Shown here one piece after another: positions 54,265 through 62,038 of a DNA stretch of 64,000 nt. The stretch spans positions 1,054,001 to 1,118,000 of the forward strand of contig NZ_RCWZ01000001.1 in NCBI RefSeq assembly GCF_003675385.1, in the 5' to 3' direction. This DNA is from Mucilaginibacter kameinonensis. Its GTDB lineage: Bacteria > Bacteroidota > Bacteroidia > Sphingobacteriales > Sphingobacteriaceae. Made by a program: the position numbers and the translations under genes. The number at the start of each line of letters is the position of its first letter. Position 1 is the stretch's first letter. The notes beneath the pieces were generated by a model. The model did no database searches, was not told the DNA's origin, and saw nothing but the letters and a program-made list of their open reading frames with translations.

Positions 54265-55734
54265 TTATTTAGACGATGATTTGATTTTGGTTTCAGGGAT
54301 CACAAGTGTGGGGTTGGTGTTTACCCATTTCTTCAACACATCATATTGCTGGTACTCTTTATCAATTTTGATAAAGGTTTCTTTGCGGCGTTTTTCAAAC
54401 CACTGCGATACAGTCCTGTTAACCTTATCATTATAGGCATATTCCTTAAGTTTAGGAAAATCCTGCTCTAAGTTGGCTTTATGGGCATTAGTGGCCGATT
54501 TAAGCAATAAGATCTTGTAGCTTTTTTTACCATCGGCACCGGTGAACAGATCAGGTTTTGAAATACTGCCTACTTTCATGGTATCGGTAATCAAGGCTAC
54601 TTTAGGATCAAGCTTATCGGTTGGGATGAAGGTTGAACGGCTTTGTACGTCTTCTGCGTTCAGCATCATACCACCGTTGTATTTGGTATCCTTATCATCT
54701 GAGTAGTATGCCGCCGCGCTTGAAAAATCGATAGCCATGTTTTTATCTTTTACAAGCAAATTGTAAATACTATCGGCCTTGGCCTTGGCCCTGTCTAAAC
54801 TGGCCTGCGTAACAATCGGCGTAACCAGGATATGTCTTACGTGTACCTGCTCACCACGGCGCTCGATAACCTGTAAAAAGTGGAAACCGAAATCGGTTTC
54901 AAACACCTGCGAAATCTCGCCCGCCTTTAGCTTAAACGCGTTAGCGGTAAACTCCTTCACAAAAGTTGTACGATCGGCAAAACCAAGGTCACCACCTTCA
55001 GGCGCCGAACCCGGATCCTGGGAGTAAAGCCTCGCCAGTGTACCAAAGTCTTCGCCTTTTTTAACGCGCTGCCTTAATTCTTCGGCTTTAGCTTTATAAA
55101 GGTCTTTTTCTTCCTTAGTTAATTTAGGCTGAAACACGATCTCTCCAACTTCAACTTCCTTATTAAATGAAGGGAGACTATCTTTAGCGATGCCATCATA
55201 ATATTTTTTAACGTCCTGAGGGGTAACGTTCAGTTTTTCGGTGATGTGCTGCTGCATTTTCTGGGCAACCATCTGCTCTTTCAAATCGGGCCTGATCTCG
55301 TCTTTATACTGGATAACTGAACGACCTAAAAAGGCTTCCAGTTTTTCCTGGCCACCGGCACGTTGCGTCATCTCGCGCATACGGCGGTCAACGTTGGCGT
55401 CAACATCTTCTTCTTTTACCTCGATACTATCTATAGCGGCCTGTTGTGCAAGCAGTTTTTGAGTTAGCAAAGTTTGTAAAATACGGGCTTTAACCGACGG
55501 ATCTGGCTGATTTCCCTGTACCAGGAAATTGGCGTATGACAATTCGATATCTGATAGCAATATCGGGCTGTTACCCACTACCGCTGCAATTTTATCAAGG
55601 GTTTTGCCGGGTGTTGGTGCAGCAACCGAATCGGTCTTAACCAGTTTTTTTGCTGCCGTATCCGATGCTACCTGTGCCTTTGCAAATGTTATTGTTAAAA
55701 TAAAACTAAGTACTAATACTCCTAACTTTCTCAT
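54265..55734 (-). CDS. SurA-like periplasmic peptidyl-prolyl isomerase
   Basis: The protein has 489 residues with a signal peptide (LGVLVLSFILTITFAKA). A SurA-type N-terminal chaperone region comes first (LDKIAAVVGNSPILLSDIELS). Two parvulin-like segments follow: one complete (EVGEIVFQPKLTKEE, SAPEGGDLGFADRTTF, GFHFLQVIERRGEQ) and a second starting VHVRHILVTPIV. It should fold outer-membrane proteins in the periplasm. It lies 4 bases upstream of the MoxR gene. Confidence 0.9.
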   Translation of the reverse strand: MRKLGVLVLSFILTITFAKAQVASDTAAKKLVKTDSVAAPTPGKTLDKIAAVVGNSPILLSDIELSYANFLVQGNQPDPSVKARILQTLLTQKLLAQQAAIDSIEVKEEDVDANVDRRMREMTQRAGGQEKLEAFLGRSVIQYKDEIRPDLKEQMVAQKMQQHITEKLNVTPQDVKKYYDGIAKDSLPSFNKEVEVGEIVFQPKLTKEEKDLYKAKAEELRQRVKKGEDFGTLARLYSQDPGSAPEGGDLGFADRTTFVKEFTANAFKLKAGEISQVFETDFGFHFLQVIERRGEQVHVRHILVTPIVTQASLDRAKAKADSIYNLLVKDKNMAIDFSSAAAYYSDDKDTKYNGGMMLNAEDVQSRSTFIPTDKLDPKVALITDTMKVGSISKPDLFTGADGKKSYKILLLKSATNAHKANLEQDFPKLKEYAYNDKVNRTVSQWFEKRRKETFIKIDKEYQQYDVLKKWVNTNPTLVIPETKIKSSSK

Positions 55735-55912
55735 GTAACGCTGTTATGCTAATAAAACGGGATACGCTAACCCGTTAAAAACTACGAATTTCGGTAAAAT
55801 TTATTAATTATAGCTGAACAAATATTTTCTATAAAATCAGCCGCCTATAATTGTGCTAATATGCCTATAAAGCTTGAGATCGTTTAACTACTTTTGGTTA
55901 AAATTTGTTAAA

Positions 55913-56506
55913 GTGAAAGTTGAGAACCCGGCCGCGTTTCGTTTTTTGTTAGAGGATGAACTTTACCTGCTTAATGCAGATAAAATGTTGTATGATAAAA
56001 TTGCTGAACCTGAACCTATCCCGGCAGTCCCATCATCTCCTGTTATTGAAAACACAAAAACCGAACCGATAATAACCAGTCCTTCTTTAGCTCCTGAACC
56101 TCAGCCTGTAATACAAACGCCAGCTGCTGAGTTTAAGTATATGGGCCAAAACTTAAAGAACTTCCTGGTACTTACACATTATACAACTACCGAATTTATA
56201 AAGGCCGAGCATTTAGCCGCGCTTGAAAGTATCCTGAAACGCAAGGAACTTGCCCCGGATGATATCGCGATATTTAACCTGGCTAATTACGGCGACACAA
56301 AATTTAGCCAGCTGAAGCCGTTTTTTAAACCAACCAGGGTACTTGTTTTGGGCGGAGACGCGCTGCCGCAGGATATCAAAGTGCTTAAACCCAATAAACC
56401 GGTAACCTCAAACGGAATTACCGTGCTTTACACCTATTCGTTTGATGAAATGATGGATAATGTGGATAATAAAAAGGCTTTCTGGGAACTGGTAAAAACA
56501 TTATAA
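55913..56506 (+). CDS. Conserved protein of unknown function
   Basis: I place the start at GTG 55913 (VKVENPAAFRFLLEDELYLLN); a longer reading from TTG 55874 exists, but a possible -7 box TACTTTTG (55889-55896) would then lie inside the gene. The 197-residue protein has a short N-terminal part, a Pro/Glu-rich linker (about 33-72) and an alpha/beta C-terminal domain (KNFLVLTHYTTTEFIKAEHL, RVLVLGGDALPQDIK). No catalytic motif is seen. It precedes rdgB by 22 bases and is probably co-transcribed with it. Confidence 0.6.
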   Translation: MKVENPAAFRFLLEDELYLLNADKMLYDKIAEPEPIPAVPSSPVIENTKTEPIITSPSLAPEPQPVIQTPAAEFKYMGQNLKNFLVLTHYTTTEFIKAEHLAALESILKRKELAPDDIAIFNLANYGDTKFSQLKPFFKPTRVLVLGGDALPQDIKVLKPNKPVTSNGITVLYTYSFDEMMDNVDNKKAFWELVKTL

Positions 56507-56528
56507 ACCAAACTCATCATTAGATACC

Positions 56529-57113
56529 ATGCAGCAATTAGTTTTCGCTACCAATAACCGTCATAAACTGGATGAGGTTTCGGCCAAACTCAACGGAGCT
56601 ATTCAATTATTAACCCTGCACGATATTGGTTGCTATGATGATATAGAGGAAACCGGTACTACTTTTAAAGCTAACGCCTCAATCAAAAGTCACCACGTAT
56701 ATGCCGAATATAAACTTAACTGTTTTGGCGACGACAGCGGCCTGGAAATAGATGCCCTGAACGGCGAGCCCGGCGTTTACTCGGCCAGGTATGCGGGTAC
56801 GCACGGTAACCATGCGGCCAACATCAGCAAAGTGCTTGATAATTTAAAAGGCGAAACAAATCGCAAAGCCCGTTTCCGTACCGTGATCTCTTTGATGTGG
56901 AATGGTGACGAACATTTTTTTGAAGGAACGGTTGAAGGCACCATCCGCCAGGAACTAAGTGGTAGCGGTGGTTTTGGCTATGATCCCATTTTTGAACCCG
57001 AAGGTTATGATATAACTTTTGCCGAAATGAGCATGGCAGAAAAAAACGCCATCAGCCACCGGGCAAAAGCAATGGAGCAACTGATTGCTTTTTTAAACAG
57101 GGCAGATAAATAG
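56529..57113 (+). CDS. rdgB: RdgB/HAM1 non-canonical purine NTP pyrophosphatase
   Basis: The protein has 194 residues. Family motifs are FATNNRHKLDEVSAKL, EETGTTFKANASIKS, FGDDSGLEIDALNGEPGVYSARYAG, the GSGGFGYDPIFEPEG block and the SHRAKAMEQL end. It removes ITP, dITP and XTP from the nucleotide pool. It is the second gene after a conserved unknown. Confidence 0.96.
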   Translation: MQQLVFATNNRHKLDEVSAKLNGAIQLLTLHDIGCYDDIEETGTTFKANASIKSHHVYAEYKLNCFGDDSGLEIDALNGEPGVYSARYAGTHGNHAANISKVLDNLKGETNRKARFRTVISLMWNGDEHFFEGTVEGTIRQELSGSGGFGYDPIFEPEGYDITFAEMSMAEKNAISHRAKAMEQLIAFLNRADK

Positions 57114-57301
57114 TAATAATCCCTAAACGGCCAACGCCACTTAACTAATACTTAAACGCACATCTACACAGGATTTTTTCTTATAAACTCCTGTGCACTA
57201 ACATTAGATAAAACGTTTAACTGAATTTTATTCAATATTTTTAAATTTCCCGCAACCTTCCTCGTATTCAACCCGTAAAATAGAGCTATAAGGAATAACC
57301 T

Positions 57302-57469
57302 ATGAACTTTATAAAACGAATCGGTAAAATTTTATCGGACAGAGACACCAATCCTAAGTTTGTTAACAGCCTTAAAAAGGTTCGCGAGGCCGATCAGCTT
57401 GCTGAAGCTATAAACAAAAGGTTAAATGAATTAGAAAAGCGCACACGTCAGCAAGCAGTGAATTTATAA
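57302..57469 (+). CDS. Small 55-residue basic protein
   Basis: The open frame from ATG 57302 to TAA 57467-57469 follows an AAGGA ribosome site at 57289-57293. The 55-residue product begins MNFIKRIGKILSDRDTN and ends in a helical stretch (ADQLAEAINKRLNELEKRTR) with heptad-like spacing. It is rich in Lys and Arg. The family is not recognised. A good ribosome site and non-random amino-acid use make it a likely real gene. Confidence 0.55.
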   Translation: MNFIKRIGKILSDRDTNPKFVNSLKKVREADQLAEAINKRLNELEKRTRQQAVNL

Positions 57470-57518
57470 TTGTGCACTTTGGCAGGATTTATGCTATTTA
57501 TGCATAAAATATACTGTC

Positions 57519-58001
57519 ATGAAAAAGCTAATTCAAACCTCAATCGCAATCCTATCGCTTGTTCTGGTCATTTCGGCCTGTTCTTCAACCAAAAACACCA
57601 CTACGTCTAACGTATCGCGCGGAAAATTTGTTGGTACCTGGACCTGTAATAATGTAAGCTATGATGGCCTTGTACAAAATGCAGTACAAAGCGTATTTGA
57701 TCAGGCACCTCCCGAAGCATTTGTAGGCAGCACCTGGAAACTCACTAACAGCGGTAACGGTATTTATACCTTAACTAACGGAACATCTCAAACTATATTC
57801 TGGTCGGTTTATAACGGGGGTACAACCGGTACCCAATTCCAGTTCAAAAAACTTTACGAAGGCGATAAAGCTAAAAACGTAGCCGAAGGTTACCGCTTGG
57901 ATATTGCCAATAACGACGGCTCGGCCATGACCCTGAAATCGCCGGTTACTGTAGGTAACAGCACAGGGTATATTGTATATTCATTTACTAAAAACCCGTA
58001 A
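57519..58001 (+). CDS. Lipocalin-like lipoprotein
   Basis: The protein has 160 residues with a lipobox (SLVLVISACSS). The mature part has a lipocalin-like start, GKFVGTWTCNNVSYDG, and beta strands STWKLTNSGNGIYTLTNG and GYIVYSFTKNP. It is probably anchored in the outer or inner membrane leaflet; the ligand is unknown. A 7-base periodic array and a terminator follow its stop codon. Confidence 0.65.
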   Translation: MKKLIQTSIAILSLVLVISACSSTKNTTTSNVSRGKFVGTWTCNNVSYDGLVQNAVQSVFDQAPPEAFVGSTWKLTNSGNGIYTLTNGTSQTIFWSVYNGGTTGTQFQFKKLYEGDKAKNVAEGYRLDIANNDGSAMTLKSPVTVGNSTGYIVYSFTKNP

Positions 58002-58004
58002 TTG

Positions 58005-58039
58005 AGGTTAAAGGATAAAGGCGAAAGGTTAAAGGTGCG
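58005..58039 (+). repeat. 7-base periodic array (AGGNNAA), plus orientation
   Basis: AGG occurs exactly at 58005, 58012, 58019, 58026 and 58033. The units are AGGTTAA, AGGATAA, AGGCGAA, AGGTTAA and AGGTGCG. It begins 3 bases after the lipoprotein stop codon. Confidence 0.75.
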
Positions 58040-58057
58040 TTTCCAGTCCGTAAAATA

Positions 58058-58097
58058 AAAAAGGCGAAGTTTGGGATATTTCAAACTTCGCCTTTTT
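58058..58097. terminator. Bidirectional terminator between lipoprotein and lactonase-fold genes
   Basis: A 16-base stem (AAAAAGGCGAAGTTTG with CAAACTTCGCCTTTTT) encloses an 8-base loop. The A-run and T-run ends make it suitable for both convergent transcripts. Confidence 0.85.
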
Positions 58098-58119
58098 CAT
58101 TTTATGCGATAGGCAAAAA

Positions 58120-58170
58120 CCTTTCGCCTTTTGCCTTTATCCTTTCACCTTATTCCTATCCTTTCAGCTT
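58120..58170 (-). repeat. 7-base periodic array (AAGGNNA), minus orientation
   Basis: CCT occurs at 58120, 58127, 58134, 58141, 58148 and 58155, which is six units in register. The phase then slips by two. It is the inverted counterpart of the array at 58005 and reaches the end of the minus-strand gene. Confidence 0.75.
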
Positions 58171-59302
58171 ATTCCGCTGGTGCAAATTTTAAGCAAACCG
58201 GGTTACCGATATCAACTCTTATACCTGTTTGGTTAAGTTTACCGGTATTCTGATCTATCCTGAACACCCACATGTTATCGCTGTTCTGGTTTGCTACAAT
58301 CAGGAAGTTACCTGTTGGATCGATAGCAAAATCGCGCGGGTTTTTACCGAAAGTTCCCTGGCGGGCTACAAAAGTAAGCAGACCTGTTTCGGGATTTACC
58401 GAGTAAATATTGATCTCGTTGGTTTCTAAACGGTTTGAAGCATAAAGAAAACGGCCATCTGGCGAAAGGTGGATAGCCGCGCCTGCGGTTTGACCTTTAA
58501 AGCCATCAGGCAACATGGTGATAGATTGCTTTTGTTTAAGTTTACCATTGTTATAATCAAACACAATCACGTTCGATCCCATTTCGGTTACCAGGTACAC
58601 AGTTTTTTTATCGGCCGAAAACTCCAGGTGCCTTGGGCCTTCGCCTGGCGCAACACTCACAAAGGCAGGTGTTGCCGGTTCAATACGAGGCTCTTTTGAT
58701 GGGCGGTAACGGAATACATTTATCTTATCGGTACCAAGGTCATTATACAATACATACTTCTCATCGGGAGTAAGTACAGCCATGTGCGCGTGTGCCGACT
58801 CCTGTCTTTCCTTATTTATACTATGGCCATCGTCATGCACAGTTTGAATGCCATTAGCAATCGAACCATCTTTATTTAAAGGCATCACCGCCACATTACC
58901 ACTTGAGTAGTTAGCTATGAGCAGGTTTTTCTGCGCCTTATCAACCGAGATATAGCACGGATCGGCACCTAAAGTTGATTGTTTGTTGATAAAAGTCATT
59001 TTGCCGGTTTTAGGCTCAAATGAAAAGGCGCTTACCTCACCTTTAGGCAACTCGTTAACGGCATAAATAAATTTATTGTTGGCGCTTAATGTCAGGTAAG
59101 ATGGATTATCAACACCATCAATTTCACTCAAGTAAGCCAACTTGCCGGTTTCGGCGTAAAAGCGGTACACAACAATACCTTTGCTTTTGCCGGTAGTATA
59201 CGTGCCCACCACAAGGTCGAAGGTTTTAGGTCCCGTTTTTTTATTTTGTGCAAATGTGAGCGCCGGAGAAAGCATAGCTATGATCAAAAGAAATTTCTTC
59301 AT
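58169..59302 (-). CDS. Lactonase-family seven-bladed propeller protein, exported
   Basis: I choose ATG 59302 (MKKFLLIIAMLSPALTFAQN), which begins a signal peptide; the longer frame adds MSILLSCTAITIKQST. The 377-residue protein matches the 6-phosphogluconolactonase-like propeller family: VVGTYTTGKSKGIVVYRF, NPSYLTLSANNKFIYAVNE, EGPRHLEFSADKKTVYLVTE and IHLSPDGRFLYASNR. The signal peptide argues against a role in the cytoplasmic pentose phosphate pathway, so the true substrate is open. Confidence 0.82.
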   Translation of the reverse strand: MKKFLLIIAMLSPALTFAQNKKTGPKTFDLVVGTYTTGKSKGIVVYRFYAETGKLAYLSEIDGVDNPSYLTLSANNKFIYAVNELPKGEVSAFSFEPKTGKMTFINKQSTLGADPCYISVDKAQKNLLIANYSSGNVAVMPLNKDGSIANGIQTVHDDGHSINKERQESAHAHMAVLTPDEKYVLYNDLGTDKINVFRYRPSKEPRIEPATPAFVSVAPGEGPRHLEFSADKKTVYLVTEMGSNVIVFDYNNGKLKQKQSITMLPDGFKGQTAGAAIHLSPDGRFLYASNRLETNEINIYSVNPETGLLTFVARQGTFGKNPRDFAIDPTGNFLIVANQNSDNMWVFRIDQNTGKLNQTGIRVDIGNPVCLKFAPAE

Positions 59303-59350
59303 GGTTGATTGTTTGATGGTTATTGCTGTGCAAGATAGTAAAATAGACAA

Positions 59351-59384
59351 AAAAAATGCCCCGCTGTTTAGCGGGGCATTTTTT
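59351..59384 (-). terminator. Terminator of the pseudouridine synthase gene
   Basis: A 15-base stem (AAAAAATGCCCCGCT with AGCGGGGCATTTTTT) has a GTTT loop and directly abuts the stop codon of the minus-strand gene. Confidence 0.85.
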
Positions 59385-60806
59385 TTATTTCATCAGGTGT
59401 TTTAACTGGATAATCTCTTTTTCGTCGAGATAACGCCAGCGGCCACGCGGAAGGTCTTTTTTGGTAAGGTTGGCATAAACCACCCTGTCCAGCTTTACAA
59501 CTTCGTAACCAAGGTGCTCAAACATACGGCGAACGATACGGTTTTTGCCGCTGTGGATCTGGATGCCGATCTCACGTTTTGAACCACCGGTAACATATGA
59601 TACCGAGTCGGGCTTAATTACACCATCTTCCAGTTCAAGACCGAAAGTTAATTTATTTAAATCGCCCTGGCTTAAACTTTTGCTAAGTTCAACCTGGTAT
59701 AGTTTGGTGATGCTGTTACGTGGATGCGAAAGCTTATCGGCCAGATCTCCATCGTTTGTCATTAATAACAAACCGGTAGTGTTACGGTCAAGACGGCCAA
59801 CCGGGTAAATACGCTCACGGGTAGCTTTTTCAACCAGATGCATTACTGTACGGCGCTCTTGCGGGTCATCAGTTGTAGTGATGTAATCCTTTGGTTTATT
59901 TAATAATACATAAACCATTTTTTCGCGTTTAAGCGTTTCGCCGTTATATTTAATAGTGTCTTTAAGCGGGTTCACTTTAGTGCCCAGCTCAGTTACAACT
60001 TCGCCATTTACAGATACTACGCCCGCGGTAATCAACTCATCGGCTTTACGGCGTGAGCAGATACCTGCATTTGATATGTAACGGTTTAAACGGATCAGTC
60101 CGTCGTCTTCTGTTTTTTTAGCAGGAGCGTTTTTACGGCCACGCATGGTTTTAGGGGCATCCTGTTGGTTTTCCCTGTCATGCGGCCTGTGCGCAGGCCT
60201 TTCACCAAATGGTGATTTCTCTTTAAAACCGCCTTCGCGTTTTCTGAAACCGCCCTCGGTTCCCCGTGGTGCAAACTTACGCTCGCCGGCTGCATCACCA
60301 CCAAAGCTTCTTTTAGGCTTACCTTCAAAGCTTGCTGATGAGCGGGTGCGCGGAGATGAGTAAGGTTTTTTCTCGCCTTGTGCATCGCCACCGAAACTTC
60401 TTTTCGGCCTTTCGCTATCACCGGTTGTGGGTCTGCCGCTGTAAGGTTTACGTGGGCCACCGCTAAATGACTTTCTTTCGCCGGTACTGTCACCGCCGAA
60501 ATTCCTTTTTGGCCTGTCTTCACCGTCGCCGGCAGGCCTGCCTGAGTATGGCCTTGGCTTACCGCCAGATCTTTTATCTCCAGATGATGAACCGTCCCTA
60601 AAATTGCTTTTGGGCTTATCGTCACTGAACCTGTTGCTTTGGAATGTTTTTTCCGGTCTGGAAAATATTTTTTTCTCTCCGTTTGGAGTAGCTTTACCTT
60701 TTGGGGTTGATGCTGATTTTTTTGGTCGGTCGTCGGATTTTGAACTCCTTGATGACGACTTTCCGGGTTTGTCGTCGCGACTACCTGCTGGTCTCTTAAA
60801 TACCAT
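59385..60806 (-). CDS. rluB: RluB/RsuA-type pseudouridine synthase with long repetitive N-terminus
   Basis: The protein has 473 residues. Residues about 1-230 are low complexity, Arg/Gly/Ser/Lys-rich, with repeats of the type RPKRSFGGDA-GEKKPYS. Then come an S4 RNA-binding domain (RLNRYISNAGICSRRKADELI) and the synthase domain with the catalytic Asp in VGRLDRNTTGLLL and GKNRIVRRMFEHLGYEV. It modifies uridine in rRNA, probably the large subunit. Most relatives have only a short N-terminal extension, although RG-rich tails are seen in Bacteroidota. Confidence 0.88.
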   Translation of the reverse strand: MVFKRPAGSRDDKPGKSSSRSSKSDDRPKKSASTPKGKATPNGEKKIFSRPEKTFQSNRFSDDKPKSNFRDGSSSGDKRSGGKPRPYSGRPAGDGEDRPKRNFGGDSTGERKSFSGGPRKPYSGRPTTGDSERPKRSFGGDAQGEKKPYSSPRTRSSASFEGKPKRSFGGDAAGERKFAPRGTEGGFRKREGGFKEKSPFGERPAHRPHDRENQQDAPKTMRGRKNAPAKKTEDDGLIRLNRYISNAGICSRRKADELITAGVVSVNGEVVTELGTKVNPLKDTIKYNGETLKREKMVYVLLNKPKDYITTTDDPQERRTVMHLVEKATRERIYPVGRLDRNTTGLLLMTNDGDLADKLSHPRNSITKLYQVELSKSLSQGDLNKLTFGLELEDGVIKPDSVSYVTGGSKREIGIQIHSGKNRIVRRMFEHLGYEVVKLDRVVYANLTKKDLPRGRWRYLDEKEIIQLKHLMK

Positions 60807-60840
60807 AATTTTTTGTTTAGCGCTTTCGCAGCGTGAGGGT

Positions 60841-60848
60841 CAAAGTTA
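60841..60848 (-). promoter_or_regulatory. Putative -7 box of rluB
   Basis: On the minus strand TAACTTTG matches TAnnTTTG, 35 bases before the ATG. No well-placed TTG is seen. Confidence 0.4.
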
Positions 60849-60977
60849 CGCTTTTTTGCCAATTTCCATCTAAAAAAATCAAAAAAATATCACTAAACAA
60901 AATCGCCGTTTAAACGGTTTTAAAGGCGGTTTTTGAACCGAAAACCACGTCTAAAAAAATTAGCAAAATGCTAAGTA

Positions 60978-61009
60978 TTTGATTATGTGATTCGTATGAC
61001 ATACCTTTG
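60978..61009 (+). promoter_or_regulatory. Promoter of the lytic transglycosylase gene
   Basis: TTTG (60978-60981), 20 bases, then TACCTTTG (61002-61009). Both elements match the Bacteroidota primary-sigma consensus. Transcription should start near 61016. Confidence 0.65.
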
Positions 61010-61037
61010 CAGCGCATTCTACCCAATGTATAGTTAA

Positions 61038-61823
61038 ATGATAGGACAAGAAATGATTAAAAAACACTTACTTACGTGCTCCGTAACGCTGGTGCTGGTT
61101 CTCATTTCCGGGCTTAATATTTTCGGTAAAATTGTTACCCAAAAAGGCACAAAAAAAGCCTCTTTGAGCCCCCGAACCTCAGATTTTATTTTTATTAAAA
61201 GCACATCGGCTGTTACTTACAACTTTGCCGATGAAGCTTTACCAGTTAATGACGCAAGAGTTACCTTTAAACTCAATAAATCGCTCAGGCAACATGACTT
61301 TAAAAGTGTGCAAAGCAATATTTTGCATCGTAAGGCCGAGTTGTGGTTCCCGATTATTGAACCGATTTTGAAGTTTTACGGTATCCCTGAAGATTTTAAG
61401 TATGTACCATTGGTCGAGTCGGGCCTTAAATCGGGTACATCATCTAAAGGCGCGTCGGGCTTTTGGCAATTCATGCCGGGTACAGCACGTACCTACGGAC
61501 TCAGAGTAGGCCATGGTGTTGATGAGCGGAAAAACCTTCGCAAATCAACCATTGCAGCCTGCAAGTATATCAAAGAACTATACGATCAATTTAACAGCTG
61601 GACACTGGCGGCTGCAGCTTACAACAATGGCTCAATCAAATTAGCACGAGCCATTAATAAGCAAAATGAAGATAACTACTTTCGTATGAAGCTGAACCGC
61701 GAAACCGGTTCATATGTTTACAAGCTGATTGCCATGAAAGCTATTATCGAGCAGCCGAAGGAGCACGGATATGATAATTATTTTTATATCCCGCCTGCAT
61801 CTCAGTTGCTGGCAATTAATTAA
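61038..61823 (+). CDS. Lytic transglycosylase (SLT domain), exported
   Basis: The protein has 261 residues from ATG 61038, or 256 from ATG 61053 (MIKKHLLTCSVTLVLVLISG), which gives a tidier signal peptide. The SLT domain is complete: catalytic Glu in YVPLVESGLKSGTSSKGASGFWQFMPGTARTYG-type sequence (Glu127 from the first ATG), then KSTIAACKYIKELYDQF and AAAAYNNGS. It cleaves peptidoglycan glycan strands with formation of anhydro-muramic ends. No LysM domain is present, unlike larger MltD-like relatives. Confidence 0.9.
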   Translation: MIGQEMIKKHLLTCSVTLVLVLISGLNIFGKIVTQKGTKKASLSPRTSDFIFIKSTSAVTYNFADEALPVNDARVTFKLNKSLRQHDFKSVQSNILHRKAELWFPIIEPILKFYGIPEDFKYVPLVESGLKSGTSSKGASGFWQFMPGTARTYGLRVGHGVDERKNLRKSTIAACKYIKELYDQFNSWTLAAAAYNNGSIKLARAINKQNEDNYFRMKLNRETGSYVYKLIAMKAIIEQPKEHGYDNYFYIPPASQLLAIN

Positions 61824-61877
61824 TGACAGGTAATCATACTGTAAATTAATTAAAAGATTACATTACGGAGCACTTTG

Positions 61878-61914
61878 AGGCCGGTTATCCACAGTGGATA
61901 ACCGGCCTTTTTTG
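61878..61914 (+). terminator. Terminator of the lytic transglycosylase gene
   Basis: A 15-base stem (AGGCCGGTTATCCAC with GTGGATAACCGGCCT) is closed around one base and followed by six T, 55 bases after the stop codon. Confidence 0.85.
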
Positions 61915-62038
61915 CTTATATTTGTAGCAAACTATTGATGGTTTAAGCCAAAAATTTTAGGAAAGCAGCCTTTTGTAAAAATCTGGCAACTATAATAATT
62001 AGCTTCAAACAATGTCAATAAATCCATATTAATAAAGT

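Noticed and set aside
57497..57508. TTTATGCATAAA palindrome ahead of the lipoprotein gene
   Set aside because: It is a 12-base AT-rich palindrome, easily found by chance. No repeated copy or spacing supports an operator.
58169..59302. The propeller protein as the pentose-phosphate enzyme 6-phosphogluconolactonase (pgl)
   Set aside because: A clear signal peptide would export it, and no pentose-phosphate genes are nearby. I kept only the fold name.
60095..60862. A 255-codon frame on the minus strand within the rluB gene
   Set aside because: It is an alternative frame of the repetitive RG-rich N-terminus. The repeats keep several frames open, and the product has no recognisable domain.
61885..61893. 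TTATCCACA, a perfect DnaA-box word
   Set aside because: It lies inside the terminator stem of the transglycosylase gene and is alone, with no AT-rich unwinding region or cluster of boxes. It is not an origin.
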